46,958 nt of DNA from an uncultured Desulfotomaculum sp. (GCA_946411205.1 CAMKDG010000012.1:1-46958), one strand, 5' to 3'; counted from the stretch's first letter, positions 28,426-36,919 are shown. Made by a program: numbers and translations. Notes: a model not told the origin generated them from the sequence alone.

Positions 28426-29448
28426 CTAACAAATTCTGGGTAAACTTATACCTGATAATAAATTTAGTTTTCTAGTGCCGCCAATCATTGTTTTTAGTAA
28501 AACATCACCCTTCCCTTCTTGTACTTCTCCTATACAGCAAGTATTCTCGCCATAAGGAAGCTCTTTCATTAAACTGATTATTTTTTCACACTCCTCCGGT
28601 GCAATGAAAGCCAGAAACTTCCCCTCATTTGCTAAATAAAGCGGATCATACCCCAATAATTGGCACACTGTATTGACTTCCTGACTTATGGGGAGGTTTT
28701 CTTCATTAATCCAAAAATCTACTTGGTGAGAGGAGATCGCTATTTCCTTCAGGGTGGATGCTACACCGCCCCTGGTTGGATCCCGCATAAACTTAACGCC
28801 CAGACTATTCTGAAGAATACTCTGGGTTATTCTATTAAGGGGTGCACAGTCGCTGCTAAGAGTAATCCTAAACCCTTCTCTGCTAGCCATAACTGCTACC
28901 CCATGCTCACCAATATTTCCATTAATTATAATTTTGTCTCCCGGTTTGATTTGCTGAAATCCTAAGTTAACCCCTACAGGTACTACCCCTATACCGGTGG
29001 TATTGATAAAGATGCCATCGATACCGCCCTTTTCTACCACCTTGGTATCTCCGGAAACGATGGTTACACCACATTCTTTGGCAGTTTGCCACATTGAATC
29101 TACGATTTGTGCCAAGTCTTCCATTTTGAACCCTTCTTCAATGATAAAGGCTGTGGTAATATACTTTGCCTCTGCACCACTTACCGCTAAATCATTGACA
29201 GTTCCACAAACCGCTAATTTACCAATATCTCCGCCGGGAAAGAAAATAGGTTTAACGATAAATGAATCGGTTGTCATAGCAATGGGGCTATCGCAGGCTG
29301 GCAGGAGAGCAGCATCTTGATCTTGGATAAGAATGTCGTTATAAAATTTTTCATAAAAAATCTCTTCTATTAATTTCCTCGTTAACGCTCCGCCATCTCC
29401 ATGCGATAACAAAATTCTTTTTCCTTTTAGGCCGTCATCTTTCACCAT
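28426..29448 (-). CDS. hypE: hydrogenase maturation protein HypE
   Basis: The roughly 340-residue AIR-synthase-family enzyme dehydrates a C-terminal thiocarboxamide to thiocyanate, making the cyanide ligand for the Fe(CN)2CO centre. Its obligatory C-terminus PRIC is intact, with the ATP-binding region FGGDIGKLAVCGTVNDLAVSG-type pattern (here PGGDIGKLAVCGTVNDLAVS). The ATG at 29448 follows GGGAGAG and overlaps the hypD stop by 14 bases, showing translational coupling. It works with HypF, HypC and HypD. Confidence 0.96.
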   Translation of the reverse strand: MVKDDGLKGKRILLSHGDGGALTRKLIEEIFYEKFYNDILIQDQDAALLPACDSPIAMTTDSFIVKPIFFPGGDIGKLAVCGTVNDLAVSGAEAKYITTAFIIEEGFKMEDLAQIVDSMWQTAKECGVTIVSGDTKVVEKGGIDGIFINTTGIGVVPVGVNLGFQQIKPGDKIIINGNIGEHGVAVMASREGFRITLSSDCAPLNRITQSILQNSLGVKFMRDPTRGGVASTLKEIAISSHQVDFWINEENLPISQEVNTVCQLLGYDPLYLANEGKFLAFIAPEECEKIISLMKELPYGENTCCIGEVQEGKGDVLLKTMIGGTRKLNLLSGISLPRIC

Positions 29449-30571
29449 AACCACTCTCCCCGTCAGAAACATCGTACCGATAATGAACAGAGCAGGCGCC
29501 TTCAGCCGATACCATACAAGGCCCGAGTGGATTATTGGGGGTACATACTTTTCTAAACAAGTTGCATTGGAAGGGCATAATTTTGCCCATTAGTAGATCT
29601 CCACAACGACATGCCGAGGCGTAAGGACTGGCTTCTGTAATTTTAATAGGAAACCTAACCAGGGTTTCAAATTCACAGTACAAAGATTTTAACAGCAGAC
29701 CACTCCCAGCAATTTCACCAAGACCCCTCCAAGTTGCATCTCCTTGCTCAAAAACTTCATTCACCGCTTTTTGCGCCGCTATATTGCCGGTTTCAGTAAC
29801 AATTCTGCTATATAAATTTTCAATGGTTGATTCACCTTTTAGCAGCATGTTCAGTAAAGAGGATATTGCTGCAATGATATCAAAGACTTCAAAACCTGCT
29901 ACAACAGCGGGTATCTTGTATTTACTGGCGATAAAGTCAAAGGCTCGATAGCCGGTTATCGCTGCCACGTGACCTGGCAGAAGGAGAGCATCAATACTAA
30001 ATTCCTTGTCCTCAAGAAGGCTTATTAGAGCCTTTGGCATGGTCTTATGCAAACTGTAAACGGAAATATTATCTACTTTTTTTCGTCTGGCTTCTTGCAA
30101 AGTAACTGCGATAGCCGGAGCTGTTGTTTCAAAACCAACCCCCAATAAGACAATTTCTCTTTTGGGATTTTCTGCTGCCATTTTAATGGCCTCGAGAGGC
30201 GAATAAATTATTCGAATGTCCGCACCCATGGCACGTTCTTTTTCTAATGAAGAACTGCTTCCGGGAACACGTAGCATATCACCAAAGGTGGCCAGAGTAA
30301 CACCCTTAATACGAGATATTTCAAGAACCCTATCAATATCTTCTTGGGAGGTCACACAAACCGGACAGCCAGGACCACTTCTTAAATCAACAATACCTTC
30401 TAATAAACCTCTTACGCCACTCCGTGAGAAGGCAACCGTATGGGTTCCACAAACTTCCATAAACACAGGGCGTTTTTGGGTCTTGTCCAATACCTTTTCG
30501 CCAAGGTCTATTGTTTTTTCTACCATTTTCTTTAGCAATAGGGGATTGTTCATTTGTTTAAGGTCAAACAT
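29435..30571 (-). CDS. hypD: hydrogenase maturation protein HypD
   Basis: The 378-residue iron-sulfur scaffold has the family motifs EVCGTHT, SGPGCPVCVTSQEDID, LLGVGFETTAPA and PGHVAAITG, and a C-terminal cysteine cluster (ACRCGDLLMG, VCTPNNPLGPC, GACSV) for its [4Fe-4S] cluster. With HypC it assembles the Fe(CN)2CO moiety. Its start overlaps the hypC stop by 8 bases and its end overlaps hypE. Confidence 0.97.
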   Translation of the reverse strand: MFDLKQMNNPLLLKKMVEKTIDLGEKVLDKTQKRPVFMEVCGTHTVAFSRSGVRGLLEGIVDLRSGPGCPVCVTSQEDIDRVLEISRIKGVTLATFGDMLRVPGSSSSLEKERAMGADIRIIYSPLEAIKMAAENPKREIVLLGVGFETTAPAIAVTLQEARRKKVDNISVYSLHKTMPKALISLLEDKEFSIDALLLPGHVAAITGYRAFDFIASKYKIPAVVAGFEVFDIIAAISSLLNMLLKGESTIENLYSRIVTETGNIAAQKAVNEVFEQGDATWRGLGEIAGSGLLLKSLYCEFETLVRFPIKITEASPYASACRCGDLLMGKIMPFQCNLFRKVCTPNNPLGPCMVSAEGACSVHYRYDVSDGESGYGER

Positions 30572-30785
30572 TTTTTATAAACTCCTGCCATACGGCAATG
30601 CTTTCCTCGGCTGCTTCCAGCGATACCTTTTCAATAGCAAAGCCTGCATGGATCATTAGAAAATCACCAATGCTAACATTTGGTACCAAAGCCGTATTAA
30701 CAACGACCTCAATATTATTAACGATTACTACAGCCCGGTCCTGTTTATTGATATGCATTACTTGTACCGGAACACCCAAGCACAT
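30564..30785 (-). CDS. hypC: hydrogenase maturation chaperone HypC
   Basis: The 73-residue protein begins MCLGVPVQV; the Cys2 ligand required in HypC is present only if translation starts at the ATG at 30785, which has GGAGGTG 4-8 bases upstream. It carries the Fe(CN)2CO unit with HypD to the large subunit. It overlaps the end of hypF by about 41 bases and the start of hypD by 8, so the three are translationally coupled. Confidence 0.95.
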   Translation of the reverse strand: MCLGVPVQVMHINKQDRAVVIVNNIEVVVNTALVPNVSIGDFLMIHAGFAIEKVSLEAAEESIAVWQEFIKNV

Positions 30786-33084
30786 TTTTGCACCTCCAAT
30801 ACCCAACCATTACCTGTCCCAAGGACAGCCCCCCATCATTGGTAGGAACCAACTTGTGGTAATAGACTTCAAAGCCTTTATCTTGGAGCTTTTTTTGGGT
30901 AAGCATTAAAAGATATCGGTTTTGCCAGCAGCCACCACTAAGGACCACCTTACGCAAGTTAGTTTCTTCACCAACTAATTGAATAGAATCTACCACCATA
31001 GCTACCACAGTATCGTGAAACTTTTTACCTATCTTATTTTGAGCACCCCTTTTTATATCTTTAATAATTCCTTTTATCATTAACCCTGGGTCAATGACTC
31101 CATTTTTTATAGAAAAAGGATATGGCGATGTAGACCTTGCAAAACTCTCCACCTCAGTATCACTCGTTAACCAAGGTACCAGCTCACCGAGTTCTATTGC
31201 CGCCTGCCCTTCATAACTAGCAGTTTGACAGATACCAAGAATTGCGGCAACGGCATCAAAAAGTCTGCCACAACTGGAGGCTAAGGTTATATTCTGGTTG
31301 GTTTTGATTAGTTTTTTAATCATTTCAACTACTTCTTCTTTCCCCGGGAGTACTTTAGAGACTAATTCCTCACCGTCCTTTCCACCGTATTTTAGTAAGT
31401 ATGAAACAGCAATTTTCCAGGGGTTCCTTACAGAACTATCCCCTCCGTGTAATGGTACATAATCTAAGTGTACCTTTCTAGCACAATTGACATAATCCCC
31501 CTGAAGAATTTCAAAACCCCATAAATTGCCATCCAAACCATATCCTGTACCGTCCAAGATTGCTCCAATAACGGGTTCATTGAGAGCATTTTCTGCCATA
31601 CAAGAAGCCATGTGAGCGTGATGATGTTGTACTGCTACTTTGTGCAACGTCTTACTATTTTCCACTAAGACAGAGGATTGATACGAGGGATGTAGATCCA
31701 CTACGACAACTGCCGGTTCAATATGAAGCAAGGATTTAAATCTAGCTAAACTCTCTAAATAAGCGCCCTCTCCTTCAATCGTATTTAAGTCGCCTATGTG
31801 GGGACTTAAATATGCTAACCCTCCTTTTAACAGGCAAAAAGTATTTTTAAGATCGCCACCAACCCCTACTATGGATATGTTAGTATTTTGATCCACGGGG
31901 ACCGGAATGGAATTAGGTACGTACCCCCTCGACCTTCTATAAAAAAACGGTCTTTCAAAAATCGTTGTTACCACTGAATCATCACAGCGATTTTCAATGG
32001 GTCGGTCATGCACAACAAAATAATCTGCTATCTGACCTAACTGTCTAAATGCATCCTGATTGGTCATGCATATTGGCATATTACTGTTATTACCGCTGGT
32101 CATAACCAAAACCGAAGGTCCATTCTCCATGATTAATAGATGGAGTGGGGTATACGGCAGCATAACACCCAAACTATTTTGACCTGGGGAGAGTTCCCTT
32201 GGCAAATCACCATCATGTCTTCTTTCTAATACGACGATGGGTGCAGCCGGAGATTTGAGCAAATCTACCTGATATTCACTTACATGACAGTATTCCCTAA
32301 CAATATCAATATCGCGGCACATAATAGCAAGGGGTTTATGGGGCCTATTTTTTAATCTTCTTAATCGCCTAATGGCTCTCTTATTTTTTGCGTCACAGGC
32401 TAGATGAAAGCCTCCTAAACTTTTTATCGCTACTATCTTGCCTTCTAATAGTAATTTTTGGCACAAATTTAACCAATCGCCTTTTCGCTTTTTGCCCTTC
32501 CTATCAATGATTTGGACCATCGGGCCACAATTGGGACATGCTACCGGTTGTGCATGAAAACGTCTGTCCAGTTGGTCATTATATTCTTTTTCACACTTCT
32601 CACACATGATAAACGTCTGCATGGATGTTTTATTACGGTCATAGGGTAATTCTTGCACGATGGTAAAGCGAGGCCCGCAATTTGTACAATTGGTAAAGGG
32701 GTATCTATAATGATGATCCGTTGGATTAATCAAGTCAGTCCTACATTCACTACAGGTTGCTATATCCGGTGGTACCATAACCTTTCCTTCAGTTTGCCCT
32801 CGACTTTTAACTATTACAAAATCCGAATACCCCAAGGGTTTTAATTCCTTTTGCTGAATATTGCTGATATTAGCCAACGCGGGTGCTTCTGTTAAAATAT
32901 TGTTCAAAAAATAATTGGTATCTTCTTCTTTCCCCTCAATTTCTATAATTACTCCCGCCCCATCATTACGGACCGTCCCGTTTAAGTGGTAGGTCTTGGC
33001 CAATCGATAGATAAAAGGCCGAAAACCAACCCCCTGCACCACACCCTCAACTTTTAGCTCCATTCTCCTATCTACAGTTTCCAT
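30745..33084 (-). CDS. hypF: carbamoyltransferase HypF
   Basis: The 779-residue protein has the full domain order: acylphosphatase (about 8-95, GVVQGVGFRPFIYRLA), two C4 zinc fingers (CSEC...CTNC and CEKC...CPNC at about 108-185), a YrdC domain (KPLAIMCRDI, MTSGNNSNMPI) and a Kae1-like domain (HHHAHMASCM, DGTGYGLDGNLWG). It turns carbamoyl phosphate into the carbamoyl adenylate used for the cyanide ligands. GGAGGG precedes the ATG. It is the first gene of the hyp operon; no canonical sigma-54 or sigma-A promoter is clear in 33085-33373, so it may be read from the promoter at 34160-34176. Confidence 0.97.
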   Translation of the reverse strand: METVDRRMELKVEGVVQGVGFRPFIYRLAKTYHLNGTVRNDGAGVIIEIEGKEEDTNYFLNNILTEAPALANISNIQQKELKPLGYSDFVIVKSRGQTEGKVMVPPDIATCSECRTDLINPTDHHYRYPFTNCTNCGPRFTIVQELPYDRNKTSMQTFIMCEKCEKEYNDQLDRRFHAQPVACPNCGPMVQIIDRKGKKRKGDWLNLCQKLLLEGKIVAIKSLGGFHLACDAKNKRAIRRLRRLKNRPHKPLAIMCRDIDIVREYCHVSEYQVDLLKSPAAPIVVLERRHDGDLPRELSPGQNSLGVMLPYTPLHLLIMENGPSVLVMTSGNNSNMPICMTNQDAFRQLGQIADYFVVHDRPIENRCDDSVVTTIFERPFFYRRSRGYVPNSIPVPVDQNTNISIVGVGGDLKNTFCLLKGGLAYLSPHIGDLNTIEGEGAYLESLARFKSLLHIEPAVVVVDLHPSYQSSVLVENSKTLHKVAVQHHHAHMASCMAENALNEPVIGAILDGTGYGLDGNLWGFEILQGDYVNCARKVHLDYVPLHGGDSSVRNPWKIAVSYLLKYGGKDGEELVSKVLPGKEEVVEMIKKLIKTNQNITLASSCGRLFDAVAAILGICQTASYEGQAAIELGELVPWLTSDTEVESFARSTSPYPFSIKNGVIDPGLMIKGIIKDIKRGAQNKIGKKFHDTVVAMVVDSIQLVGEETNLRKVVLSGGCWQNRYLLMLTQKKLQDKGFEVYYHKLVPTNDGGLSLGQVMVGYWRCKNVLGCSGTSNAYQ

Positions 33085-33227
33085 AATAACCCTCCTACAG
33101 AATTCTTGAGGTACTATACCCTAAAGGTAGTGCAGTTCAGTCTTAAAACAAGGTACCGTCGATGCTAATAAAAAATATCCTGCGTGAAATTATCTATTCT
33201 TACTACATTTAAGTGATAATGAACCTT

Positions 33228-33341
33228 TTTTGTATCGCTTTCCCGGGTAACTCAGTATTAGTGATACTAAAAGAGATCACTGTCTTAAAAACGACTAACT
33301 ACATAGATACAAAAATTGATCAGGCGAATCTATTTTGTATC
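33228..33341. repeat. three GATACAAAA motifs upstream of hypF
   Basis: GATACAAAA occurs at 33306-33314 on the plus strand and at 33228-33236 and 33333-33341 on the minus strand; the last two flank 33315-33332 as an inverted pair with the plus-strand copy. Other copies lie at 39332-39340, 41845-41853 and, with one mismatch, 41898-41906, all in non-coding DNA of this cluster. Candidate binding site for a common regulator. The 289-base gap 33085-33373 holds no other feature I can support. Confidence 0.5.
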
Positions 33342-33373
33342 AGATGGAGATTTTGATCCTAAAACCAGCTAAA

Positions 33374-33565
33374 CTACGCTTCCAATTCTTCCAATTCTTC
33401 CAATTCTTCCAATGAAATGCCATGATAATCACAAATAGTTTTTAATTTTGCAAGAAAAGCCCTTTTTTCTGAGACATCTTTTTTCTCTGCCATAACTTCT
33501 TTCATCCAGTTAACGATATATTTCCTCTGTGTTTCTTTAGAAGCTTCTTTTTGAACGGATTCCAT
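33374..33565 (-). CDS. small hypothetical protein with LEE-repeat tail
   Basis: About 63 residues, highly charged, probably helical, with no transmembrane segment or recognised domain. It ends with LEELEELEELEA encoded by a 9-base tandem repeat. The start at 33565 is supported by GGTGG 7 bases upstream; 33571 and 33598 are alternatives. It directly follows another unknown gene and precedes hypF in the hydrogenase cluster, and lies downstream of a sigma-54 promoter, so an accessory role in hydrogenase expression or assembly is possible but unproven. Confidence 0.5.
   Translation of the reverse strand: MESVQKEASKETQRKYIVNWMKEVMAEKKDVSEKRAFLAKLKTICDYHGISLEELEELEELEA
33380..33413. repeat. 9-base tandem repeat (3.8 copies of TTCCAATTC)
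   Basis: Three perfect units at 33380-33388, 33389-33397 and 33398-33406 plus a partial fourth. In the coding strand it gives Glu-Leu-Glu triplets at the end of the small hypothetical protein. Unit multiples of three keep the frame, so length could vary between strains. Confidence 0.9.
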
Positions 33566-33581
33566 GTACATTCCACCCTTT

Positions 33582-34013
33582 CTAGGATTCACTTTCATTT
33601 ATTTCCGGAATGGCTAATCTCTTCCAAAAATTACTTATTTGCTGCTGTTGCTTCCTTGGAATATCTGCAGTAAAGTTTAGCGGTAATGTTACCGAATAAT
33701 CCAAGTCGTTATTAAGTTTTAAGTTAGGGGTTTCGAAATTAATTACTTCAATTAGTTTACCAAACAATTCTCTTACCTTGTTATCACCAAGGAGTTCAAT
33801 GCTTACCTTTATTCTTTCCATTTCTAGAAAAGCAGGCTCTTTTACCGGGAGTTGTTCGATCCATGCTCTAAATTCTCTAGTATATTCATGACGAAATCTT
33901 ATATTTTTGTATAAAATCTGATCAAAATAGGGTCGGTTGCTACAGAAGACTTCCTTAATCGTTTTATCGGGATATCTCCCCATGCCCATAGCCCTTGAAA
34001 AATACTCATCCAT
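33582..34013 (-). CDS. hypothetical protein of the hydrogenase cluster
   Basis: 143 residues, soluble, charged, with a Pro/Asn-rich middle and no domain that I recognise. A near-perfect ribosome site (AAGGAGGTGAACCT) precedes the ATG, and coding character is clear, so it is a real gene. It is the first gene after the sigma-54 promoter at 34160-34176, followed by the small LEE-tailed gene and then hypF. Its single cysteine and lack of motifs argue against an iron-sulfur or nickel-chaperone role. Function unknown. Confidence 0.7.
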   Translation of the reverse strand: MDEYFSRAMGMGRYPDKTIKEVFCSNRPYFDQILYKNIRFRHEYTREFRAWIEQLPVKEPAFLEMERIKVSIELLGDNKVRELFGKLIEVINFETPNLKLNNDLDYSVTLPLNFTADIPRKQQQQISNFWKRLAIPEINESES

Positions 34014-34159
34014 AGGTTCACCTCCTTTAAAAATTTAGTTAGCGAATTATATAATTTTTGATTTATTATTTCTACATATTTCAACATAATATAGCAATTT
34101 TTTTATAAATTGTGTTTCTAAATTGTTTATCATTCTCATACTTATTATATTTTTAGTAT

Positions 34160-34176
34160 TGCAAGTTTCATGCCCC
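34160..34176 (-). promoter_or_regulatory. sigma-54 (-24/-12) promoter before the unknown genes and hypF
   Basis: The minus strand reads GGGGCATGAAACTTGCA: GG and GC are 10 bases apart, with -24 GGCATG and -12 TTGCA matching the consensus TGGCACG-N4-TTGCA closely. Transcription would start near 34150 and enter the 143-residue gene, its small neighbour and possibly hypFCDE. The sigma-54 activator gene lies in that same block. Confidence 0.7.
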
Positions 34177-34205
34177 GCCTATTTCAAAGAATACCTGCCG
34201 ACCAG

Positions 34206-34222
34206 TTGGCATTGATTTTGCT
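34206..34222 (+). promoter_or_regulatory. divergent sigma-54 promoter reading into a gene-free stretch
   Basis: The plus strand reads TTGGCATTGATTTTGCT with exact GG-N10-GC spacing, matching -24 TTGGCA and -12 TTGCT. It faces away from the minus-strand sigma-54 promoter about 30 bases to the left. No ORF lies downstream before the convergent lctP gene, so the product would be a short non-coding RNA. Confidence 0.6.
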
Positions 34223-34232
34223 TATATTATTA

Positions 34233-34385
34233 GATATAATGAAAATGCTTGAACGCTCTCCCCCAAAAGAGTGTTCAAAAGTAGTCCCGGTCTGGTTTCT
34301 CTCATCCTAACACCATAAGGGAAACCAGACTACCTGTTAGGGTAAATAGACCCCCGGAAAATTTCCGGGGGGTTAGGTATTTTAC
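34233..34385 (+). ncRNA. candidate structured small RNA (hairpin, H-type pseudoknot, terminator-like stem)
   Basis: About 150 bases from the predicted sigma-54 start. Hairpin 1: 34251-34259 with 34268-34276, loop CCCCCAAA. Hairpin 2: 10 perfect pairs, 34290-34299 with 34321-34330, whose 21-base loop contains CCTAACA (34306-34312), complementary to TGTTAGG (34335-34341) just after the stem, giving an H-type pseudoknot. Last is a 10-base GC-rich stem, 34351-34360 with 34362-34371, followed by TATTTT. The segment around 34235-34312 is similar to 36698-36780 in the maturation-protease gene, with 16 identical bases. Strand is inferred from the promoter; a decayed gene copy is the main alternative. 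The remainder of 34014-34400 is the two sigma-54 promoters and AT-rich DNA. Confidence 0.45.
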
Positions 34386-34400
34386 AGGGATTCTATACTA

Positions 34401-36368
34401 TTACATAACCTGGCCTGAACCAGAACTTTCGGATTTTTTTAGATCTATCGTAGATGTATCTCCATCACCGGCGGGACAGAAACATTCTTCTTCTGTCCAC
34501 TGTTTAACCATTTTGATTACACTAATTAAGGTAATCAGCCCAACAATTATGGGTATACCCCAAAGTATAACCGGTGAGGTAGCTCTCTCAACTTGATGAA
34601 TTGTTTCTGATATTACGGGTACCATCCAGGTAAAGACATGAGCTTGTAACATGGAAATTGTCCCAATAAGTACTGTGAATATTACTGACACCCAAACAAC
34701 CCTGCGAATGATCTCCCCTTCAGCGCCAGGCAGATTTACTGATGCGGTAACAATCGCTAAGTCTTGAGGTGCACAGGATTTACCCATAACACCACCGGAA
34801 CTAAGGGTACTGGCGGCCAGCAATCCACTGTGGCCTGATTGTTCTGCGGCAACACAAACCATTTGACCAAATAAAGCATTGGAAGCCGCGTCCGTACCCG
34901 TTAAGAAAACACCCAACAGACCTAGTATAGCGACACTCATAGGAAGCCAAAACCCAGTTTGAGCAAAGGCCATTCCCATTGTATAGGTCATTGCGGAATA
35001 GTTCATTAACTGGGCAATGCCAAGAATGCACAAAATTGTTGCATAGGCCATTGTTAATTGCTTGAGGGTTGATTTAAAACACGTAGTTGCCTTTGAAACA
35101 CCAATTCCTGTCACAAATATTGTAATAATTCCCACAAAGAAAACCAAGGTTCCTCCAATGGTTAGCAACGGCGACGTCCAAATAGCAGTGTATTCTTCTA
35201 CTTTCAATGTCGCTGGCGGTACCTTTGAAATCATTAGGTGTAAATTGGGCCAGTGAATGGTTACGGTACTGAGTTTAGCCCCAATGGTTTTAATTGTAGG
35301 GGAAGCATTCACTGCAGAGATAAAGGCGATCATCAAAAAGTAAGGAGACCAAGCCTTTAGTATTCTTAACGGGGGAATTCTTTCTCCCTCATATTTAGGA
35401 GGGGTATTGGGATCGTCCGTTGGTAATAGCCAAATCTTTTTAGGGTGCCAAAACTTAGTTATTAGTATGGTGACACCTATTGCAGCCAGCGCACCGGAGA
35501 TATCAACAACATACGGGCCAACAGTGTTTGATACGATAAACGCTGTCAATCCGTATGCACAGCCTGCGGCAAGCGGTATCCACCATATCTTTTTATATCC
35601 TTTCCAGCCGGCAAAGAAACAAATTAATACTGAGGCAAAAATGGCTGTTGTTATGGGTGTCTGTCTCCCAATCATGGTAGATAGGTGATTTATGTCAATG
35701 CCGGTAACTGCCTGTAGCACAACCAAGGGGGTTCCTTGGGTTCCGAAAGCACAGGGAGTGGTATCTGATAATAAGCATAACACTGCCGCTGTCATCGGCG
35801 GGAAGCCAATACCAACCATCATGGCTGAGGTTACGGCAATGGGTGCACCAAAGGCTGCGATACCTTCAAGCAGAGTACCAAAGCCAAATATAAGCAACAA
35901 TACTTGTATCCGGCGGTCGTTGCTCACATACCCCAAGGACTTCTTAATAACCTCAAATTCTCCACTTTCTACAAGAAGATTATAGACCCAAACAGCACAG
36001 GTTAACGTCCATAAGATGGGACAAGCTGCCAACATAAAACCAAACAAGGTTGCATTGGATGCCAACCCTATGGGCATATCCCAAACGGCTACTGATAAAA
36101 TTAGCGCAACAACTAACCCCATACTGCAGGAAAAAACAGATGATCTTCTAAAACCAGTTAGGCAGGTAAACATTACAATTAAGGGAAGTGCTGCAACTAA
36201 AGCAGATACGTTAGAACTATTTAGAACGGGAGAGTACTGCTGTGTCCAATGGATGGTTTCTCCCAAGATACCTCCAGAAAAAAAGGCAGTAATTAAAAAA
36301 AACAAAGCAAATAATGCAACCGAGAGTAAGAATGTCTTTTTCTGAGCAGGTCCATGTCCTAATTCCAT
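34401..36368 (-). CDS. L-lactate permease (LctP) family carrier
   Basis: The 655-residue membrane protein has about fourteen helices with family features GFGTLLEGIAAFGAPIAVTS and DTTPCAFGTQGTPLVVLQ in the first half and GTDAASNALFGQMVCVAAEQ plus SSGGVMGKSCAPQDLAIVTA in the second. Typical LctP proteins are about 530-560 residues and take up lactate or glycolate with protons; the extra length comes from an internal loop and a polar C-terminal tail. It is the last gene of the flavoprotein/hydrogenase operon, 34 bases after the protease gene, so it probably imports the organic acid handled by that enzyme system. The actual substrate is unknown. Confidence 0.88.
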   Translation of the reverse strand: MELGHGPAQKKTFLLSVALFALFFLITAFFSGGILGETIHWTQQYSPVLNSSNVSALVAALPLIVMFTCLTGFRRSSVFSCSMGLVVALILSVAVWDMPIGLASNATLFGFMLAACPILWTLTCAVWVYNLLVESGEFEVIKKSLGYVSNDRRIQVLLLIFGFGTLLEGIAAFGAPIAVTSAMMVGIGFPPMTAAVLCLLSDTTPCAFGTQGTPLVVLQAVTGIDINHLSTMIGRQTPITTAIFASVLICFFAGWKGYKKIWWIPLAAGCAYGLTAFIVSNTVGPYVVDISGALAAIGVTILITKFWHPKKIWLLPTDDPNTPPKYEGERIPPLRILKAWSPYFLMIAFISAVNASPTIKTIGAKLSTVTIHWPNLHLMISKVPPATLKVEEYTAIWTSPLLTIGGTLVFFVGIITIFVTGIGVSKATTCFKSTLKQLTMAYATILCILGIAQLMNYSAMTYTMGMAFAQTGFWLPMSVAILGLLGVFLTGTDAASNALFGQMVCVAAEQSGHSGLLAASTLSSGGVMGKSCAPQDLAIVTASVNLPGAEGEIIRRVVWVSVIFTVLIGTISMLQAHVFTWMVPVISETIHQVERATSPVILWGIPIIVGLITLISVIKMVKQWTEEECFCPAGDGDTSTIDLKKSESSGSGQVM

Positions 36369-36402
36369 ATCTTTTTACCCTCCTTAAGCCAATTACACGC
36401 AT

Positions 36403-36897
36403 TTAAGGTGCCTTTCTGTTAGCTACCACAGCCAGTATTTGAAAGATTAATCGGATCGTTGGTTCAATGGCAGACTCAACAGCTGGCGACAACCCCGGCT
36501 CGATTTCCTCGGGTATCGATTGTACCTGACAGCCCAAAATACGTACATCAATGCCTTTTCTGAGCTTTAACTCATTTAGAATATTAAGGTCAAGAAATTG
36601 ATGAATGGAAAAATCCCCTCTTTTGTTTTGAGGAATTTTATCGAATTCAATTTCCCTAACTGTACCGGGAACTAATCCCCAGTCCATGGCATCCACTAAT
36701 ATAATCTTTTCTAGCTTGCTCTCCCCCAAAAGAGCGTCCAGAAGTAGTTCCCCAGCACCAGTTCCTGCATCAATCACCTCAACACCCTCAGGAAGCTGGG
36801 CTTTTTTTTGCAAATGTTCTATTACTCCGGGTCCAAAGCCATCATCACCAAATAAAATATTACCGCATCCAATTATACTTACTTGACCCGGATTCAT
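36403..36897 (-). CDS. hydrogenase maturation protease (HyaD/HycI family)
   Basis: The 164-residue endopeptidase trims the C-terminal extension of the nickel-loaded large subunit. The N-terminal nickel-sensing motif IIGCGNILFGDDGFGPGVIE and the central IDAGTGAGELLLDALLGESK, then DAMDWG, are as in the family. It lies 22 bases downstream of the large-subunit gene, whose C-terminus still carries a removable 25-residue tail. A stretch of this gene (36698-36780) has a partial copy in the intergenic RNA candidate at 34235-34312. Confidence 0.92.
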   Translation of the reverse strand: MNPGQVSIIGCGNILFGDDGFGPGVIEHLQKKAQLPEGVEVIDAGTGAGELLLDALLGESKLEKIILVDAMDWGLVPGTVREIEFDKIPQNKRGDFSIHQFLDLNILNELKLRKGIDVRILGCQVQSIPEEIEPGLSPAVESAIEPTIRLIFQILAVVANRKAP

Positions 36898-36919
36898 CTA
36901 AAAGCACCCCCTTCTTACT

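Noticed and set aside
33085-33373. sigma-54 promoter directly upstream of hypF
   Set aside because: No GG-N10-GC pair with flanking consensus could be found on the minus strand; only the GATACAAAA motifs are present.
34351-34371. GC-rich stem taken only as the lctP terminator
   Set aside because: It can serve this purpose on the minus strand, but the T-tract there is poor; the plus-strand arrangement with promoter and pseudoknot explains more, so it was included in the RNA candidate. Both uses remain possible.
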